Origin: Actinomycetes bacterium
GTDB taxonomy: Bacteria; Actinomycetota; Actinomycetes; Actinomycetales; Microbacteriaceae
DNA: 64,000 nt
Direction: 5' to 3'
NCBI GenBank assembly: GCA_023428065.1
Contig: JAEYZI010000034.1
Span: 10,086 to 74,085 of the forward strand
The position numbers were made by a program, and so were the translations under genes. The notes beneath the pieces were generated by a model. It made no database searches. It had not been told where the DNA came from and saw only the letters and a program-made list of their open reading frames with translations. Of the stretch, positions 40,889 through 49,263 are shown piece by piece; position 1 is the first letter of the stretch, and each line of letters starts with the position of its first letter.

Positions 40889-42343
40889 TCAGTGCGTGTC
40901 GACGGCCTCGATCTCGCTGCGGTCGCCCGACCACAGCGTGTGGAAGGTGCCGTCGCGGTCGACGCGCTTGTAGGTGTGGGCGCCGAAGAAGTCGCGCTGC
41001 CCCTGCACGAGCGCCGCCGGCAGGCGGTCGGCGCGCAGACCGTCGTAGTAGGCGAGCGACGACGCGAACGCGGGCGCCGGGATGCCGGCCGTCGCGGCCG
41101 CGACGACGACGCGCCGCCAGGCCTCCTGGGTGCGCGCCATGGCATCCGCGAAGTACGGCGCCGTCACGAGCGCGACGAGGCCCGGGTCGGCCGCGTAGGC
41201 CTCGGTGATGCGGTTGAGGAACTGCGCGCGGATGATGCAGCCGCCGCGCCAGATGGCGGCGATGTCGCCCTTCTTGATGTCCCAGCCGTACTGCTCGGCG
41301 CCCGCGACGATCGCGTCGAAGCCCTGCGAGTAGGCGATGATCTTCGACGCGTACAGCGCCTGGCGCACGTCCTCGACGAAGGCGTCGGGGTCGGCGATGT
41401 CGAGGGTGCCGTCGGGGCCCGGGAGGGCGGATGCCGCGGCGCGCTGGGCGGGCTTCGACGAGAGCGAGCGGGCGAAGACGGCCTCCGCGATGCCCGATAC
41501 GGGCACGCCGAGGTCGAGCGCCGTCTGCACCGTCCAGGCGCCGGTGCCCTTCGCACCCGCCTGGTCGAGGATCACGTCGACGAGCGGCTCGCCCGTGGCG
41601 GCATCCGTCTGGCGCAGCACCTCCGCGGTGATCTCGATGAGGTAGCTCTCGAGCTCGCCGCGGTTCCACTCGGCGAAGATCTCGGCGATCTCGGCGGGGG
41701 TCTTCCCCGTGCCGCGGCGGATGAGGTCGTAGGCCTCGGCGATGAGCTGCATGTCGGCGTACTCGATGCCGTTGTGGATCATCTTGACGAAGTGACCCGC
41801 GCCGTCGTGCCCCACGTGCGTCACGCACGGCTCGCCCTCGGCGACCGCGGCGATCGACTTGAGGATGGGGCCGAGGGTCACCCACGACTCGTCGGAGCCG
41901 CCCGGCATGATCGAGGGGCCGTTGAGCGCGCCCTCCTCGCCGCCGGAGATGCCCGCGCCGACGAAGTTGATGCCCGTCTCGCGCACGGCCTTCTCGCGCC
42001 GGATGGTGTCGGTGAAGAGCGCGTTGCCGCCGTCGACGATGATGTCGCCCGGCTCGAACACCCTCACGAGCTCGTCGATGACGGCGTCGGTGCCGGCGCC
42101 GGCCTTGACCATGATGATGGCGGTGCGCGGCTTCGCGAGCGTCGCGGCGAACTCCTCGTAGCTGCGGGCCGGGATGAAGCCCGCCTCCGGGTGCTCGGCG
42201 ACGAGCGTCTCGGTCTTCTCGAAGCTGCGGTTGAAGATCGCGACCGTGTTGCCCTCGCGGCTGGCGAGGTTGCGGGCGAGGTTGGAGCCCATCACCGCCA
42301 GTCCGACGACTCCGATGTTGGCCTGGGCTTCGGTTCCGGACAC
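40889..42343 (-). CDS. gnd: 6-phosphogluconate dehydrogenase, decarboxylating
   Basis: Oxidises 6-phosphogluconate to ribulose-5-phosphate with NADP in the pentose phosphate pathway. The 484 residues include the Rossmann GLAVMGSNLARN, FNRSFEKTE, the substrate loop FVGAGISGGEEGALNGPSIM-type region near 125 and catalytic Lys/Glu in GHFVKMIHNGIEYADMQ. The C-terminal domain is full length. GTG start at 42343. Divergent from gntK, whose product is its substrate. An 11-base tandem duplication (40867-40888) abuts its stop. Confidence 0.96.
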   Translation of the reverse strand: MSGTEAQANIGVVGLAVMGSNLARNLASREGNTVAIFNRSFEKTETLVAEHPEAGFIPARSYEEFAATLAKPRTAIIMVKAGAGTDAVIDELVRVFEPGDIIVDGGNALFTDTIRREKAVRETGINFVGAGISGGEEGALNGPSIMPGGSDESWVTLGPILKSIAAVAEGEPCVTHVGHDGAGHFVKMIHNGIEYADMQLIAEAYDLIRRGTGKTPAEIAEIFAEWNRGELESYLIEITAEVLRQTDAATGEPLVDVILDQAGAKGTGAWTVQTALDLGVPVSGIAEAVFARSLSSKPAQRAAASALPGPDGTLDIADPDAFVEDVRQALYASKIIAYSQGFDAIVAGAEQYGWDIKKGDIAAIWRGGCIIRAQFLNRITEAYAADPGLVALVTAPYFADAMARTQEAWRRVVVAAATAGIPAPAFASSLAYYDGLRADRLPAALVQGQRDFFGAHTYKRVDRDGTFHTLWSGDRSEIEAVDTH

Positions 42344-42454
42344 GCGTGAGACCTTCCGATGTGGTGGGGGGAGAGTGCCTCCAGGCTATCGGTTCGCGTA
42401 TACCGCCGCGGGGGAGGCGACCGGGCGCCGCGGGCGCGCGGCTAGTCTGAGCGC

Positions 42455-42964
42455 GTGAGTGCTCCGTCCGCATCCGTCGTCGTGATGGGCGTCTCGGGCT
42501 CGGGTAAGTCGACGGTCGGCGCGTTGCTCGCCGAGCGCCTCGGGGTGGCGTTCGTCGACGGCGACGACCTGCATCCGCCCGCGAACGTCGCCAAGATGGC
42601 CGCCGGCATCCCGCTCGACGACGCCGACCGGTGGCCGTGGCTCGACGCCGTGGGGGCGAGGCTCGCGCACGCGCCCGTCGTCGTGGCGTGCTCGGCGCTG
42701 CGCCGGGTCTACCGCGATCGACTGCGGGCGGCGGCACCGGATGCGCGGTTCGTGCTGCTCGACGGGTCGCGCGCGCTGCTCGCGGAGCGCATGCGTGCGC
42801 GCACGGTGAGCGATCCCGCGCACTTCATGCCCCCCTCGCTGCTCGACTCGCAGCTCGCGACGCTCGAGCGGCCGGGTGAGGACGAGCGCGTGCTCGTGCT
42901 CGACGTATCCGACGAACCGCAGCACGTCGCGGATGCCGCCGCGCGAGCCTTGGAGTCCGCATGA
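42455..42964 (+). CDS. gntK: Gluconokinase
   Basis: Phosphorylates gluconate to 6-phosphogluconate, feeding gnd on the opposite strand. The 169 residues show the P-loop GVSGSGKSTVG, DGDDLHPPANVAKMAAGIPLDD and VVACSALRRVYRDRLR typical of the GntK family. TAGTCT at 42443-42448, six bases before the GTG, predicts a leaderless mRNA. The stop overlaps the start of the 2-hydroxyacid dehydrogenase (ATGA). No gluconate permease or GntR gene is next to it. Confidence 0.94.
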   Translation: MSAPSASVVVMGVSGSGKSTVGALLAERLGVAFVDGDDLHPPANVAKMAAGIPLDDADRWPWLDAVGARLAHAPVVVACSALRRVYRDRLRAAAPDARFVLLDGSRALLAERMRARTVSDPAHFMPPSLLDSQLATLERPGEDERVLVLDVSDEPQHVADAAARALESA

Positions 42965-43992
42965 GCCGCCTGCGCGTCGTGATCGCCACACCGCTCTCCG
43001 CCGAGCTCGTCGCCCTCATCGCGCGCGACGACCGCCTCGAGGTCGTGTGGGAGCCGGAGCTGCTCTCCGACCCGGAGATCGATTGGATGGTCGGCCCCAA
43101 GCGGCGCACGCCCGAGGAGCAGGCCCGCTACGAGGAGCTCCTCGACTCGGCGGACGTGCTCTTCGGGGTGCCCGACCAGTCGGGACGCGCGCTCGGCCGC
43201 ACCGTCGCCGCCAACCCGAGGCTGCGGTGGGTGCACACGATCCCCGCGGGCGGCGGCCAGCAGGTGCGCGCCGCGAGGCTCTCCGACGCCGACCTCGAGC
43301 GCGTCGTCTTCACGACCTCGGCCGGCGTGCACGCCGTGCCCCTCGCGGAGTTCGCCGTGTTCGGCGTGCTCGCGGGGGCGAAGCGCCTGCCGTGGCTCCT
43401 CGGCATGCAGCGCGCCAAGCAGTGGGGTCCGCGCGAGCCCCTGCACCTGCTCGGCGAGACGACCGTGCTCGTCGTGGGGCTCGGTGCGATCGGGCGGCTC
43501 ACCGCCTCGAAGCTCGCGGCGCACGGATGCCGGGTCATCGGGGTGCATCGGCGCGAGGTCGACGCCGAGGTCGAGCGCATCGTGCCCGTCGAGCGGTTCG
43601 CGGAGGCCGCATCCGAGGCCGACGCGATCGTGCTCGCGCTCCCCGGGACGGATGCCACGCGCGGCATGCTCTCCGCGGAGGTGCTCGCGGCGATCAAGCC
43701 CGGGGCGACCGTCGTCAACGTCGGCCGGGGGACGACCGTCGACGAGCCCGCCCTCGTCGCGGCGCTGCAGGACGGCCGCGTGGGTCTCGCGGTACTCGAC
43801 GTCACCGCCGTCGAGCCGCTGCCCGAGGACAGCCCGCTGTGGGAGCTGCCGAACGTGCTCCTCGCGCCGCACACGGCCGCGATCAGCCCCCACGAGCCGC
43901 GGCTCATCGCCGAGCTCTTCGCCGAGAACGCGCGGCGCTTCCTCGACGGCGAGCCGCTCCTCAACGTCGTCGACACCCGCGAGTTCTACTGA
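42961..43992 (+). CDS. D-2-hydroxyacid dehydrogenase
   Basis: NAD(P)-dependent dehydrogenase of 343 residues. The dinucleotide motif is GLGAIGRLTASKL, catalytic Arg lies in VNVGRGTTVDE, Glu in DVTAVEPLPEDSPLW and His in LAPHTAAISPHEPR. Coupled to gntK, it may reduce a keto-gluconate or glyoxylate-type acid (2-ketogluconate reductases belong to this family), but the specificity is not shown. ATG overlaps the gntK stop. Confidence 0.88.
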   Translation: MSRLRVVIATPLSAELVALIARDDRLEVVWEPELLSDPEIDWMVGPKRRTPEEQARYEELLDSADVLFGVPDQSGRALGRTVAANPRLRWVHTIPAGGGQQVRAARLSDADLERVVFTTSAGVHAVPLAEFAVFGVLAGAKRLPWLLGMQRAKQWGPREPLHLLGETTVLVVGLGAIGRLTASKLAAHGCRVIGVHRREVDAEVERIVPVERFAEAASEADAIVLALPGTDATRGMLSAEVLAAIKPGATVVNVGRGTTVDEPALVAALQDGRVGLAVLDVTAVEPLPEDSPLWELPNVLLAPHTAAISPHEPRLIAELFAENARRFLDGEPLLNVVDTREFY

Positions 43993-44028
43993 GTCACCCC
44001 TGGTAGGCTGTCGGGGAACTTCGGCGAG

Positions 44029-44059
44029 GGATGCCGGCCCGCGCAAGCGGACGGCATCC
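44029..44059 (+). promoter_or_regulatory. Hairpin in the rplY leader
   Basis: GGATGCCG (44029-44036) and CGGCATCC (44052-44059) form perfect eight-base arms over a 15-base loop in the 171-base gap before rplY. A TAGGCT box at 44004-44009 lies upstream, so the hairpin would sit in a long mRNA leader. Autoregulatory leaders are common for ribosomal proteins, but this one is only a candidate. Confidence 0.35.
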
Positions 44060-44163
44060 GTGATCGACGCGGTGGGCAGGCCCAGAGTCTTTCCTCACGC
44101 TGTTGCGCGTTCGAGTTGAAACCACATCCACGACGGGGCCCAGCCCCACCCTGAGGAGTCACC

Positions 44164-44802
44164 ATGTCCGACGACAACAAGCTCGTCGCGGAGGTCCGCG
44201 ACCAGTTCGGCAAGGGCGCGGCCCGCAAGATCCGCGCCGCCGGCAAGATCCCCGCCGTCATCTACGGCCACGGCACCGAGCCGCAGCACGTGACCCTGCC
44301 GGGTCACGAGGTCAGCCTCATCCTGCGCAAGGCCAACGCCGTGCTCGACCTCGACATCGCCGGCAAGAGCCAGCTCGCCCTCGTGAAGGACGTGCAGAAG
44401 GACCCGGTGCGCCAGATCATCGAGCACGTCGACCTCATCGTCGTGCGCAAGGGCGAGAAGGTCACCGTCGACGTGCCCGTGCACGTCGAGGGCGAGTCGT
44501 TCTCGGGCACGATCGTCGCGCTCGACGCGGCGACCGTCACGATCGAGGCCGAGGCCACCCACATCCCCGAGCGCATCGTCGTGAACGTCGACGGCGCCGA
44601 GGAGGGCACGCACATCACGGCCGCCGACCTCGAGCTGCCCGCGGGCGCGACCCTCGTGTCCGACCCCGAGACCCTCGTCGTGGCGATCACCCTGCCCGCG
44701 AAGGTCGACCTCGGCGAGGCGGCCGAGGGTGCCGAGGGTGCCGAGGAGGCCGCTGCCGAGGCTCCGGCCGAGGAGGCCGCCGCCGCCGAGGCCGCCGAGT
44801 AA
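44164..44802 (+). CDS. rplY: Ribosomal protein L25, CTC form
   Basis: Binds 5S rRNA in the large subunit. The 212 residues hold the L25 domain (KLVAEVRDQFGKGAARKIRA, IPAVIYGHGTEP), the TL5/CTC beta domain (HVDLIVVRKGEKVTVDVPVHVEGE) and an acidic Ala/Glu tail typical of actinobacteria. GAGGAG precedes the ATG. It is followed by pth with a 20-base gap, the usual order in this phylum. Confidence 0.97.
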   Translation: MSDDNKLVAEVRDQFGKGAARKIRAAGKIPAVIYGHGTEPQHVTLPGHEVSLILRKANAVLDLDIAGKSQLALVKDVQKDPVRQIIEHVDLIVVRKGEKVTVDVPVHVEGESFSGTIVALDAATVTIEAEATHIPERIVVNVDGAEEGTHITAADLELPAGATLVSDPETLVVAITLPAKVDLGEAAEGAEGAEEAAAEAPAEEAAAAEAAE

Positions 44803-44822
44803 CACGGATCGACCTCCCGCTC

Positions 44823-45410
44823 ATGGCGGATGACGTCTGGCTCGTAGCCGGGCTCGGGAATCCCGGGCCCGGCTACGCCGCTCATCGCCACAACGTGGGT
44901 CAGATGGCGCTCGACGTGCTCGCCGAGCGTATCGGCGCGCGCTTCTCCCGTCACAAGACGAACACCCGGCTCGCCGAGGGGCGGCTGGGCCCGGGGCTCC
45001 CGAAGCTCGTGCTCGTGAAGCCCAACTCCTACATGAACCTCTCGGGCGGGCCCGTCTCGTCGGCCGCGAAGTTCTTCGGCCTCGGGCCCGATCGGCTCGT
45101 CGTGCTGCACGACGAGCTCGACATCCCGTTCGACACCGTGCGCCTCAAGTCGGGCGGCGGCCACGGGGGCCACAACGGCCTGCGCGACATCCAGTCCGCC
45201 CTCGGCACGCCCGACTTCGCGCGCGTGCGCATCGGCATCGGCCGCCCGCCCGGCCGTCAGGACCCGGCCGACTACGTGCTCTCGCCGTTCTCGAAGACCG
45301 AGCGCGAGGCGCTTCCGTCGCTCCTCTCGGATGCCGCCGACGCCACCGAGGACCTCGTGCGCGAAGGCCTCCTCGCCGCCCAGCAGCGCTGGCACGCCCC
45401 CCGTCCCTGA
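44823..45410 (+). CDS. pth: Peptidyl-tRNA hydrolase
   Basis: Recycles peptidyl-tRNA released from stalled ribosomes. The 195 residues keep the catalytic set: Asn in GLGNPGPGY, His in HRHNVGQM, Asn in NSYMNLSGG, Asp in LHDELDIP and Asn in GGHNGLRD. Length matches the family. ATG at 44823; longer in-frame extension reads through rplY and is rejected. Probably in the rplY transcript. Confidence 0.97.
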   Translation: MADDVWLVAGLGNPGPGYAAHRHNVGQMALDVLAERIGARFSRHKTNTRLAEGRLGPGLPKLVLVKPNSYMNLSGGPVSSAAKFFGLGPDRLVVLHDELDIPFDTVRLKSGGGHGGHNGLRDIQSALGTPDFARVRIGIGRPPGRQDPADYVLSPFSKTEREALPSLLSDAADATEDLVREGLLAAQQRWHAPRP

Positions 45411-45461
45411 CGCGCGCCCCCGCCGCATCCCCCGCCCCACCCCCACCCCTCCCGCCCGCCC

Positions 45462-45587
45462 CGTCGCAACGTCGAAAATGCAGGAGTGGCCGAACTGCCG
45501 GCTACGCCCAACCCCGGCAATTCAGGCACCCGGTCTCAGAACTCCTGCATTTTCGACCCGGGGTCCTGCATTTTCGACGTTGCGACG
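45462..45587. repeat. Three-armed palindromic element between pth and mfd
   Basis: Arm A (45462-45485) is the exact reverse complement of arm C (45564-45587) over 24 bases. A second copy of the core, arm B (TCCTGCATTTTCGAC at 45543-45557), is identical to the same 15 bases of arm C (45564-45578). It can pair with A over 17 bases (45471-45487 with 45541-45557). A can therefore pair with B or with C but not both. A C-rich tract (45429-45462) and a G-rich tract (45592-45641) flank the element. The AT-richer cores stand out from the surroundings. It looks like a mobile or REP-like palindrome, or a terminator with two alternative folds. Confidence 0.75.
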
Positions 45588-45591
45588 CGAC

Positions 45592-45641
45592 GCGGGGGCG
45601 GGGGCGGGGGCGGGGGCGGGAGCGGGAGGGGAGGGGAGAGG
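45592..45641 (+). repeat. G-rich tandem tract before mfd
   Basis: Repeated GGGGGC units grade into GGGAGCGGGAGGGGAGGGG on the plus strand, enough G-runs for a G-quadruplex. It lies 22 bases upstream of the mfd start and could base-pair with the C-rich tract at 45429-45462. Confidence 0.6.
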
Positions 45642-45662
45642 GTGGGGCGTAGACTCGATTCA

Positions 45663-48600
45663 GTGGGACTCGCGTCATTGATTCCGGTGCTCGCGCGCGC
45701 CCATACCTTCCGCGACGCGCTCGCCGAGGCCCGGTCGGATGCCGACTTCTCCGCCGTCGAAGGCCTGCGTGTTCCGCTCCTCGCCGGGCTCCTCGCGCGC
45801 CGAGCCGAGGCCGCGGGCCGCGGTCAGGCGCTCCTCACGATCACGGCGACGAGCCGTGAGGCGGAGGCCGTGGCCGCGTCGTTCGCGACGTGGGCGCCCG
45901 ACGCCCTCGTGCTGCCCTTCCCCGCGTGGGAGACCCTCCCGCACGAGCGGCTGAGCCCCTCGGCCGAGACCGTCGGACGGCGGCTGCGCAGCCTCCGCGA
46001 GGTGCGCCGCTGGCAGGACGGCCCGCGCGAGCGCCCGCTCGTGCTCGTCGCCTCGGTGCGCGCCGCGCTGCAGCCGCTCGCCCCCGGCCTCGACGCGCTC
46101 GACACCGTCGTGCTCCGCCAGGGCGGGCGCGGCTACGCGCTCGACGCCCTCGCGATCCGCCTCGCCGAGCTCGCCTACGCGCGCGTCGACCTCGTCACGC
46201 GCCGCGGCGAGTTCGCGGTGCGCGGCGGCATCCTCGACGTCTTCCCGCCCGACGCCGAGCATCCCGTACGCGCCGACTTCTTCGGCGACGAGCTCGAGCA
46301 GCTGCGCGGATTCTCGGTCGCCGACCAGCGCTCGCTCCCGGGCGAGCTCGGCCCCGTCGAGCTCGGCCCCGCGCGCGAGCTGCTCATCACGGATGCCGTG
46401 CGCGGCCGGGCGTCCGAGCTCCAGCACGAGTACGAGGCGATCGGCCCCATGCTCGCGAAGATCGCCGAGGGCATCCCCGTCGAGGGCATGGAATCGCTGA
46501 CGCCCGCGCTCGTCGGCCGACTCGTGCCGCTCACCGACTACCTGCCCGACGACGCGGCCGTCGTCGTGCTCTCGCCCGAGCGCGTCGCGACGCGCGCCCT
46601 CAGCCTCTCCGAGACGAACCGCGAGTTCCTCGAGGCGGCGTGGAGCGCCGCGACCGCGGGCGGTGCCGCGCCGATCGACCTGCAGGCGAGCCTCGACACG
46701 GGCGACTTCCTCACGGTGTCGGGTCTTCGCGCGGAGGCGCGCCCGCGCACCTGGTGGACGGTGAGCCCGTTCGACACCGACGACGAGGATGTGACGCGCC
46801 TCGACGGGCGCGCGATCCCGAGCTTCGCGGGAACCGCCGAGGGCGCCGTGGGTCACGTCGCCGCGCTCGTGCGCGGCGAGTGGTCGGTCGCGGTCGCCGC
46901 GGCCGGCCCCGGCCTCGTCGAGCGCGCGGCGCAGGTGCTCGCCGAGCGCGAGGTCGCCGCACGCATCGTCGAGTCGGTGCCCGAGGATCCGGAGCCCGGC
47001 GTCGCCTACCTCGTGACGGCATCCGTCGAGGCGGGCTTCGAGCAGGACGACGCGCGCTTCGCCCTGCTCTCGGAGGCCGAGTTCTACGGGCGCGCCGCGG
47101 GCATCGACTCGCGCCAGCCGAAGCGGCTCGCGAGCAGGCGACGCAACGTCGTCGACCCGCTGCAGCTCAAGCCCGGCGACGCCGTCGTGCACGAGACGCA
47201 CGGCATCGGCCGCTTCGTCGAGCTCGTGACGCGCGAGGTCGCGGGAGGCGGGCGCGTCTCGCGTGGCCCCCTCGGCACCCAGCACGAGAAGGTCACGCGC
47301 GAGTACCTCGTGCTCGAGTACGCGCCGTCGAAGCGCGGCCAGCCGGGCGACCGCCTCTATGTGCCCACCGATCAGCTCGATCAGCTCTCCCGCTACGTCG
47401 GCGGCGAGAACCCGGCCCTCTCGAAGATGGGCGGATCGGATTGGGCCGCCGCGAAGGGCAAGGCGCGCAAGGCGGTGCGCGACATCGCCGTCGAGCTCGT
47501 CAAGCTCTACAGCGCCCGCATGGCGAGCCCGGGCTTCGCCTTCAGCCCCGACACCCCGTGGCAGCGCGAGCTCGAAGAGGCGTTCCCGTACGCCGAGACG
47601 CCCGACCAGCTGCAGACGATCGACGAGGTGAAGGCCGACATGGAGCGGCCCATCCCGATGGACCGCCTCATCTCGGGTGACGTCGGTTACGGCAAGACCG
47701 AGATCGCCGTGCGCGCCGCGTTCAAGGCCGTGCAGGACGGCAAGCAGGTGGCCGTGCTCGTTCCGACGACCCTGCTCGTCAAGCAGCACATGGAGACCTT
47801 CCAGGAGCGCTTCGCGGGCTTCCCCGTGCACCTGCGCGCCCTCAGCCGATTCCAGACCGAGAAGGAGTCGAAGGAGACCATCGACGGCCTCGAGCGCGGT
47901 GAGGTCGACGTCGTCATCGGCACCCACCGCATCCTCTCGGATGCCGTGCGCTTCAAAGACCTCGGCCTCGTCATCATCGACGAGGAGCAGCGCTTCGGCG
48001 TCGAGCACAAGGATCAGCTCAAGAAGCTCAAGACCAACGTGGACATCCTCGCGATGAGCGCGACGCCCATCCCGCGCACGCTCGAGATGGCGGTCACCGG
48101 CATCCGCGAGATGTCGACCCTCGCGACGCCGCCCGAGGACCGGCACCCGATCCTCACCTACGTGGGGCCCCGCAGCGACAAGCAGATCACGGCCGCGATC
48201 CGCCGCGAGCTGCTACGCGAGGGGCAGGTGTTCTTCGTGCACAACCGCGTCTCGTCGATCAACCGCGTCGCCGCCGAGCTCGCCGAGCTCGTGCCGGAGG
48301 CGCGCATCGCCGTCGCGCATGGCAAGCTCACGGAGCACCAGCTCGAGCAGGTGATCGTCGACTTCTGGGAGCGCAGGTTCGACGTGCTCGTGACGACGAC
48401 GATCATCGAGACCGGCATCGACATCGCCAACGCGAACACCCTCATCATCGACCAGGCCGACAAGTACGGTCTGAGCCAGCTGCACCAGATCCGCGGGCGC
48501 GTCGGCCGCGGACGCGAACGCGCCTACGCCTACTTCCTCTACGACGCCGAGAAGCCGCTCACCGAGACCGCCCAGGATCGCCTCGAGACGATCGCGGCCA

Positions 48601-49232
48601 ACAACGAGCTCGGCGGAGGCATGCAGATCGCGCTCAAGGACCTCGAGATCCGCGGTGCGGGCAACCTGCTCGGCGGCGAGCAGTCGGGGCACATCGCGGG
48701 CGTCGGCTTCGACCTGTATCTGCGCATGATCGGGGAGGCCGTGTCGGCGTTCCGCGGCGACGTCGCCGAGGGCCAGACCGAGCTGCGGCTCGAGCTGCCG
48801 GTCGACGCGCGCATCCCCGAGGACTACATCGAGTCCGAGCGCCTGCGGCTCGAGGCCTACCAGAAGCTCTCGACGGCGTCCGCGCCGCTCTCGCCCGACG
48901 ACGCGCTCGACCGCGTCGTCGAGGAGCTCACGGATCGCTACGGCGAGCCCCCCGAGGCCGTGCAGCAGCTCGTCGCCGTGTCGCGGCTGCGGCGGCAGGC
49001 GCAGAAGGCGGGCCTCGCCGAGGTCGTCGCGATGGGCGGACGGATGCGGCTCGCGCCGCTCGACCCCCCGGACTCGATCCAGGTGCGGCTCACGCGCATG
49101 TACCCGGGGGTCAAGTTCTTCGCGGCCCAGCACGCGGTCAACGTGCCGATGCCCGAGGGCGTGTCGGATGCCGAGCTCATCGCGTGGGTGGGGCAGCTCC
49201 TGACGGCCAGCGGGGCGGTCGCGGCCTCCTGA
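45663..49232 (+). CDS. mfd: Transcription-repair coupling factor
   Basis: SF2 translocase that removes stalled RNA polymerase and recruits UvrA. The 1189 residues follow Mfd: UvrB-like N-terminal modules (FPAWETLPHERLSPSAETVGRR, RGGILDVFPPDAEHPVRADFF), the RNA-polymerase-interacting domain (KPGDAVVHETHGIGRF), the ATPase motor with SGDVGYGKTE and IIDEEQRFGVEHK, motif SATPIPRTLEMA, helicase C domain GRVGRGRERAYAYF and the C-terminal D7. GTG at 45663 is chosen from TAGACT at 45650-45655, seven bases upstream (leaderless); the open frame upstream runs through the palindromic repeat. Confidence 0.97.
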   Translation: MGLASLIPVLARAHTFRDALAEARSDADFSAVEGLRVPLLAGLLARRAEAAGRGQALLTITATSREAEAVAASFATWAPDALVLPFPAWETLPHERLSPSAETVGRRLRSLREVRRWQDGPRERPLVLVASVRAALQPLAPGLDALDTVVLRQGGRGYALDALAIRLAELAYARVDLVTRRGEFAVRGGILDVFPPDAEHPVRADFFGDELEQLRGFSVADQRSLPGELGPVELGPARELLITDAVRGRASELQHEYEAIGPMLAKIAEGIPVEGMESLTPALVGRLVPLTDYLPDDAAVVVLSPERVATRALSLSETNREFLEAAWSAATAGGAAPIDLQASLDTGDFLTVSGLRAEARPRTWWTVSPFDTDDEDVTRLDGRAIPSFAGTAEGAVGHVAALVRGEWSVAVAAAGPGLVERAAQVLAEREVAARIVESVPEDPEPGVAYLVTASVEAGFEQDDARFALLSEAEFYGRAAGIDSRQPKRLASRRRNVVDPLQLKPGDAVVHETHGIGRFVELVTREVAGGGRVSRGPLGTQHEKVTREYLVLEYAPSKRGQPGDRLYVPTDQLDQLSRYVGGENPALSKMGGSDWAAAKGKARKAVRDIAVELVKLYSARMASPGFAFSPDTPWQRELEEAFPYAETPDQLQTIDEVKADMERPIPMDRLISGDVGYGKTEIAVRAAFKAVQDGKQVAVLVPTTLLVKQHMETFQERFAGFPVHLRALSRFQTEKESKETIDGLERGEVDVVIGTHRILSDAVRFKDLGLVIIDEEQRFGVEHKDQLKKLKTNVDILAMSATPIPRTLEMAVTGIREMSTLATPPEDRHPILTYVGPRSDKQITAAIRRELLREGQVFFVHNRVSSINRVAAELAELVPEARIAVAHGKLTEHQLEQVIVDFWERRFDVLVTTTIIETGIDIANANTLIIDQADKYGLSQLHQIRGRVGRGRERAYAYFLYDAEKPLTETAQDRLETIAANNELGGGMQIALKDLEIRGAGNLLGGEQSGHIAGVGFDLYLRMIGEAVSAFRGDVAEGQTELRLELPVDARIPEDYIESERLRLEAYQKLSTASAPLSPDDALDRVVEELTDRYGEPPEAVQQLVAVSRLRRQAQKAGLAEVVAMGGRMRLAPLDPPDSIQVRLTRMYPGVKFFAAQHAVNVPMPEGVSDAELIAWVGQLLTASGAVAAS

Positions 49233-49263
49233 CGGCGCGCCCGCGCGGGGCTAGCCTGACCCC

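Noticed and set aside
45486..45662. Longer mfd start reading through the palindromic element
   Set aside because: The extra residues come from the repeat and a Gly-rich G-tract and do not resemble any Mfd. The GTG at 45663 has a -10 box at the leaderless distance.
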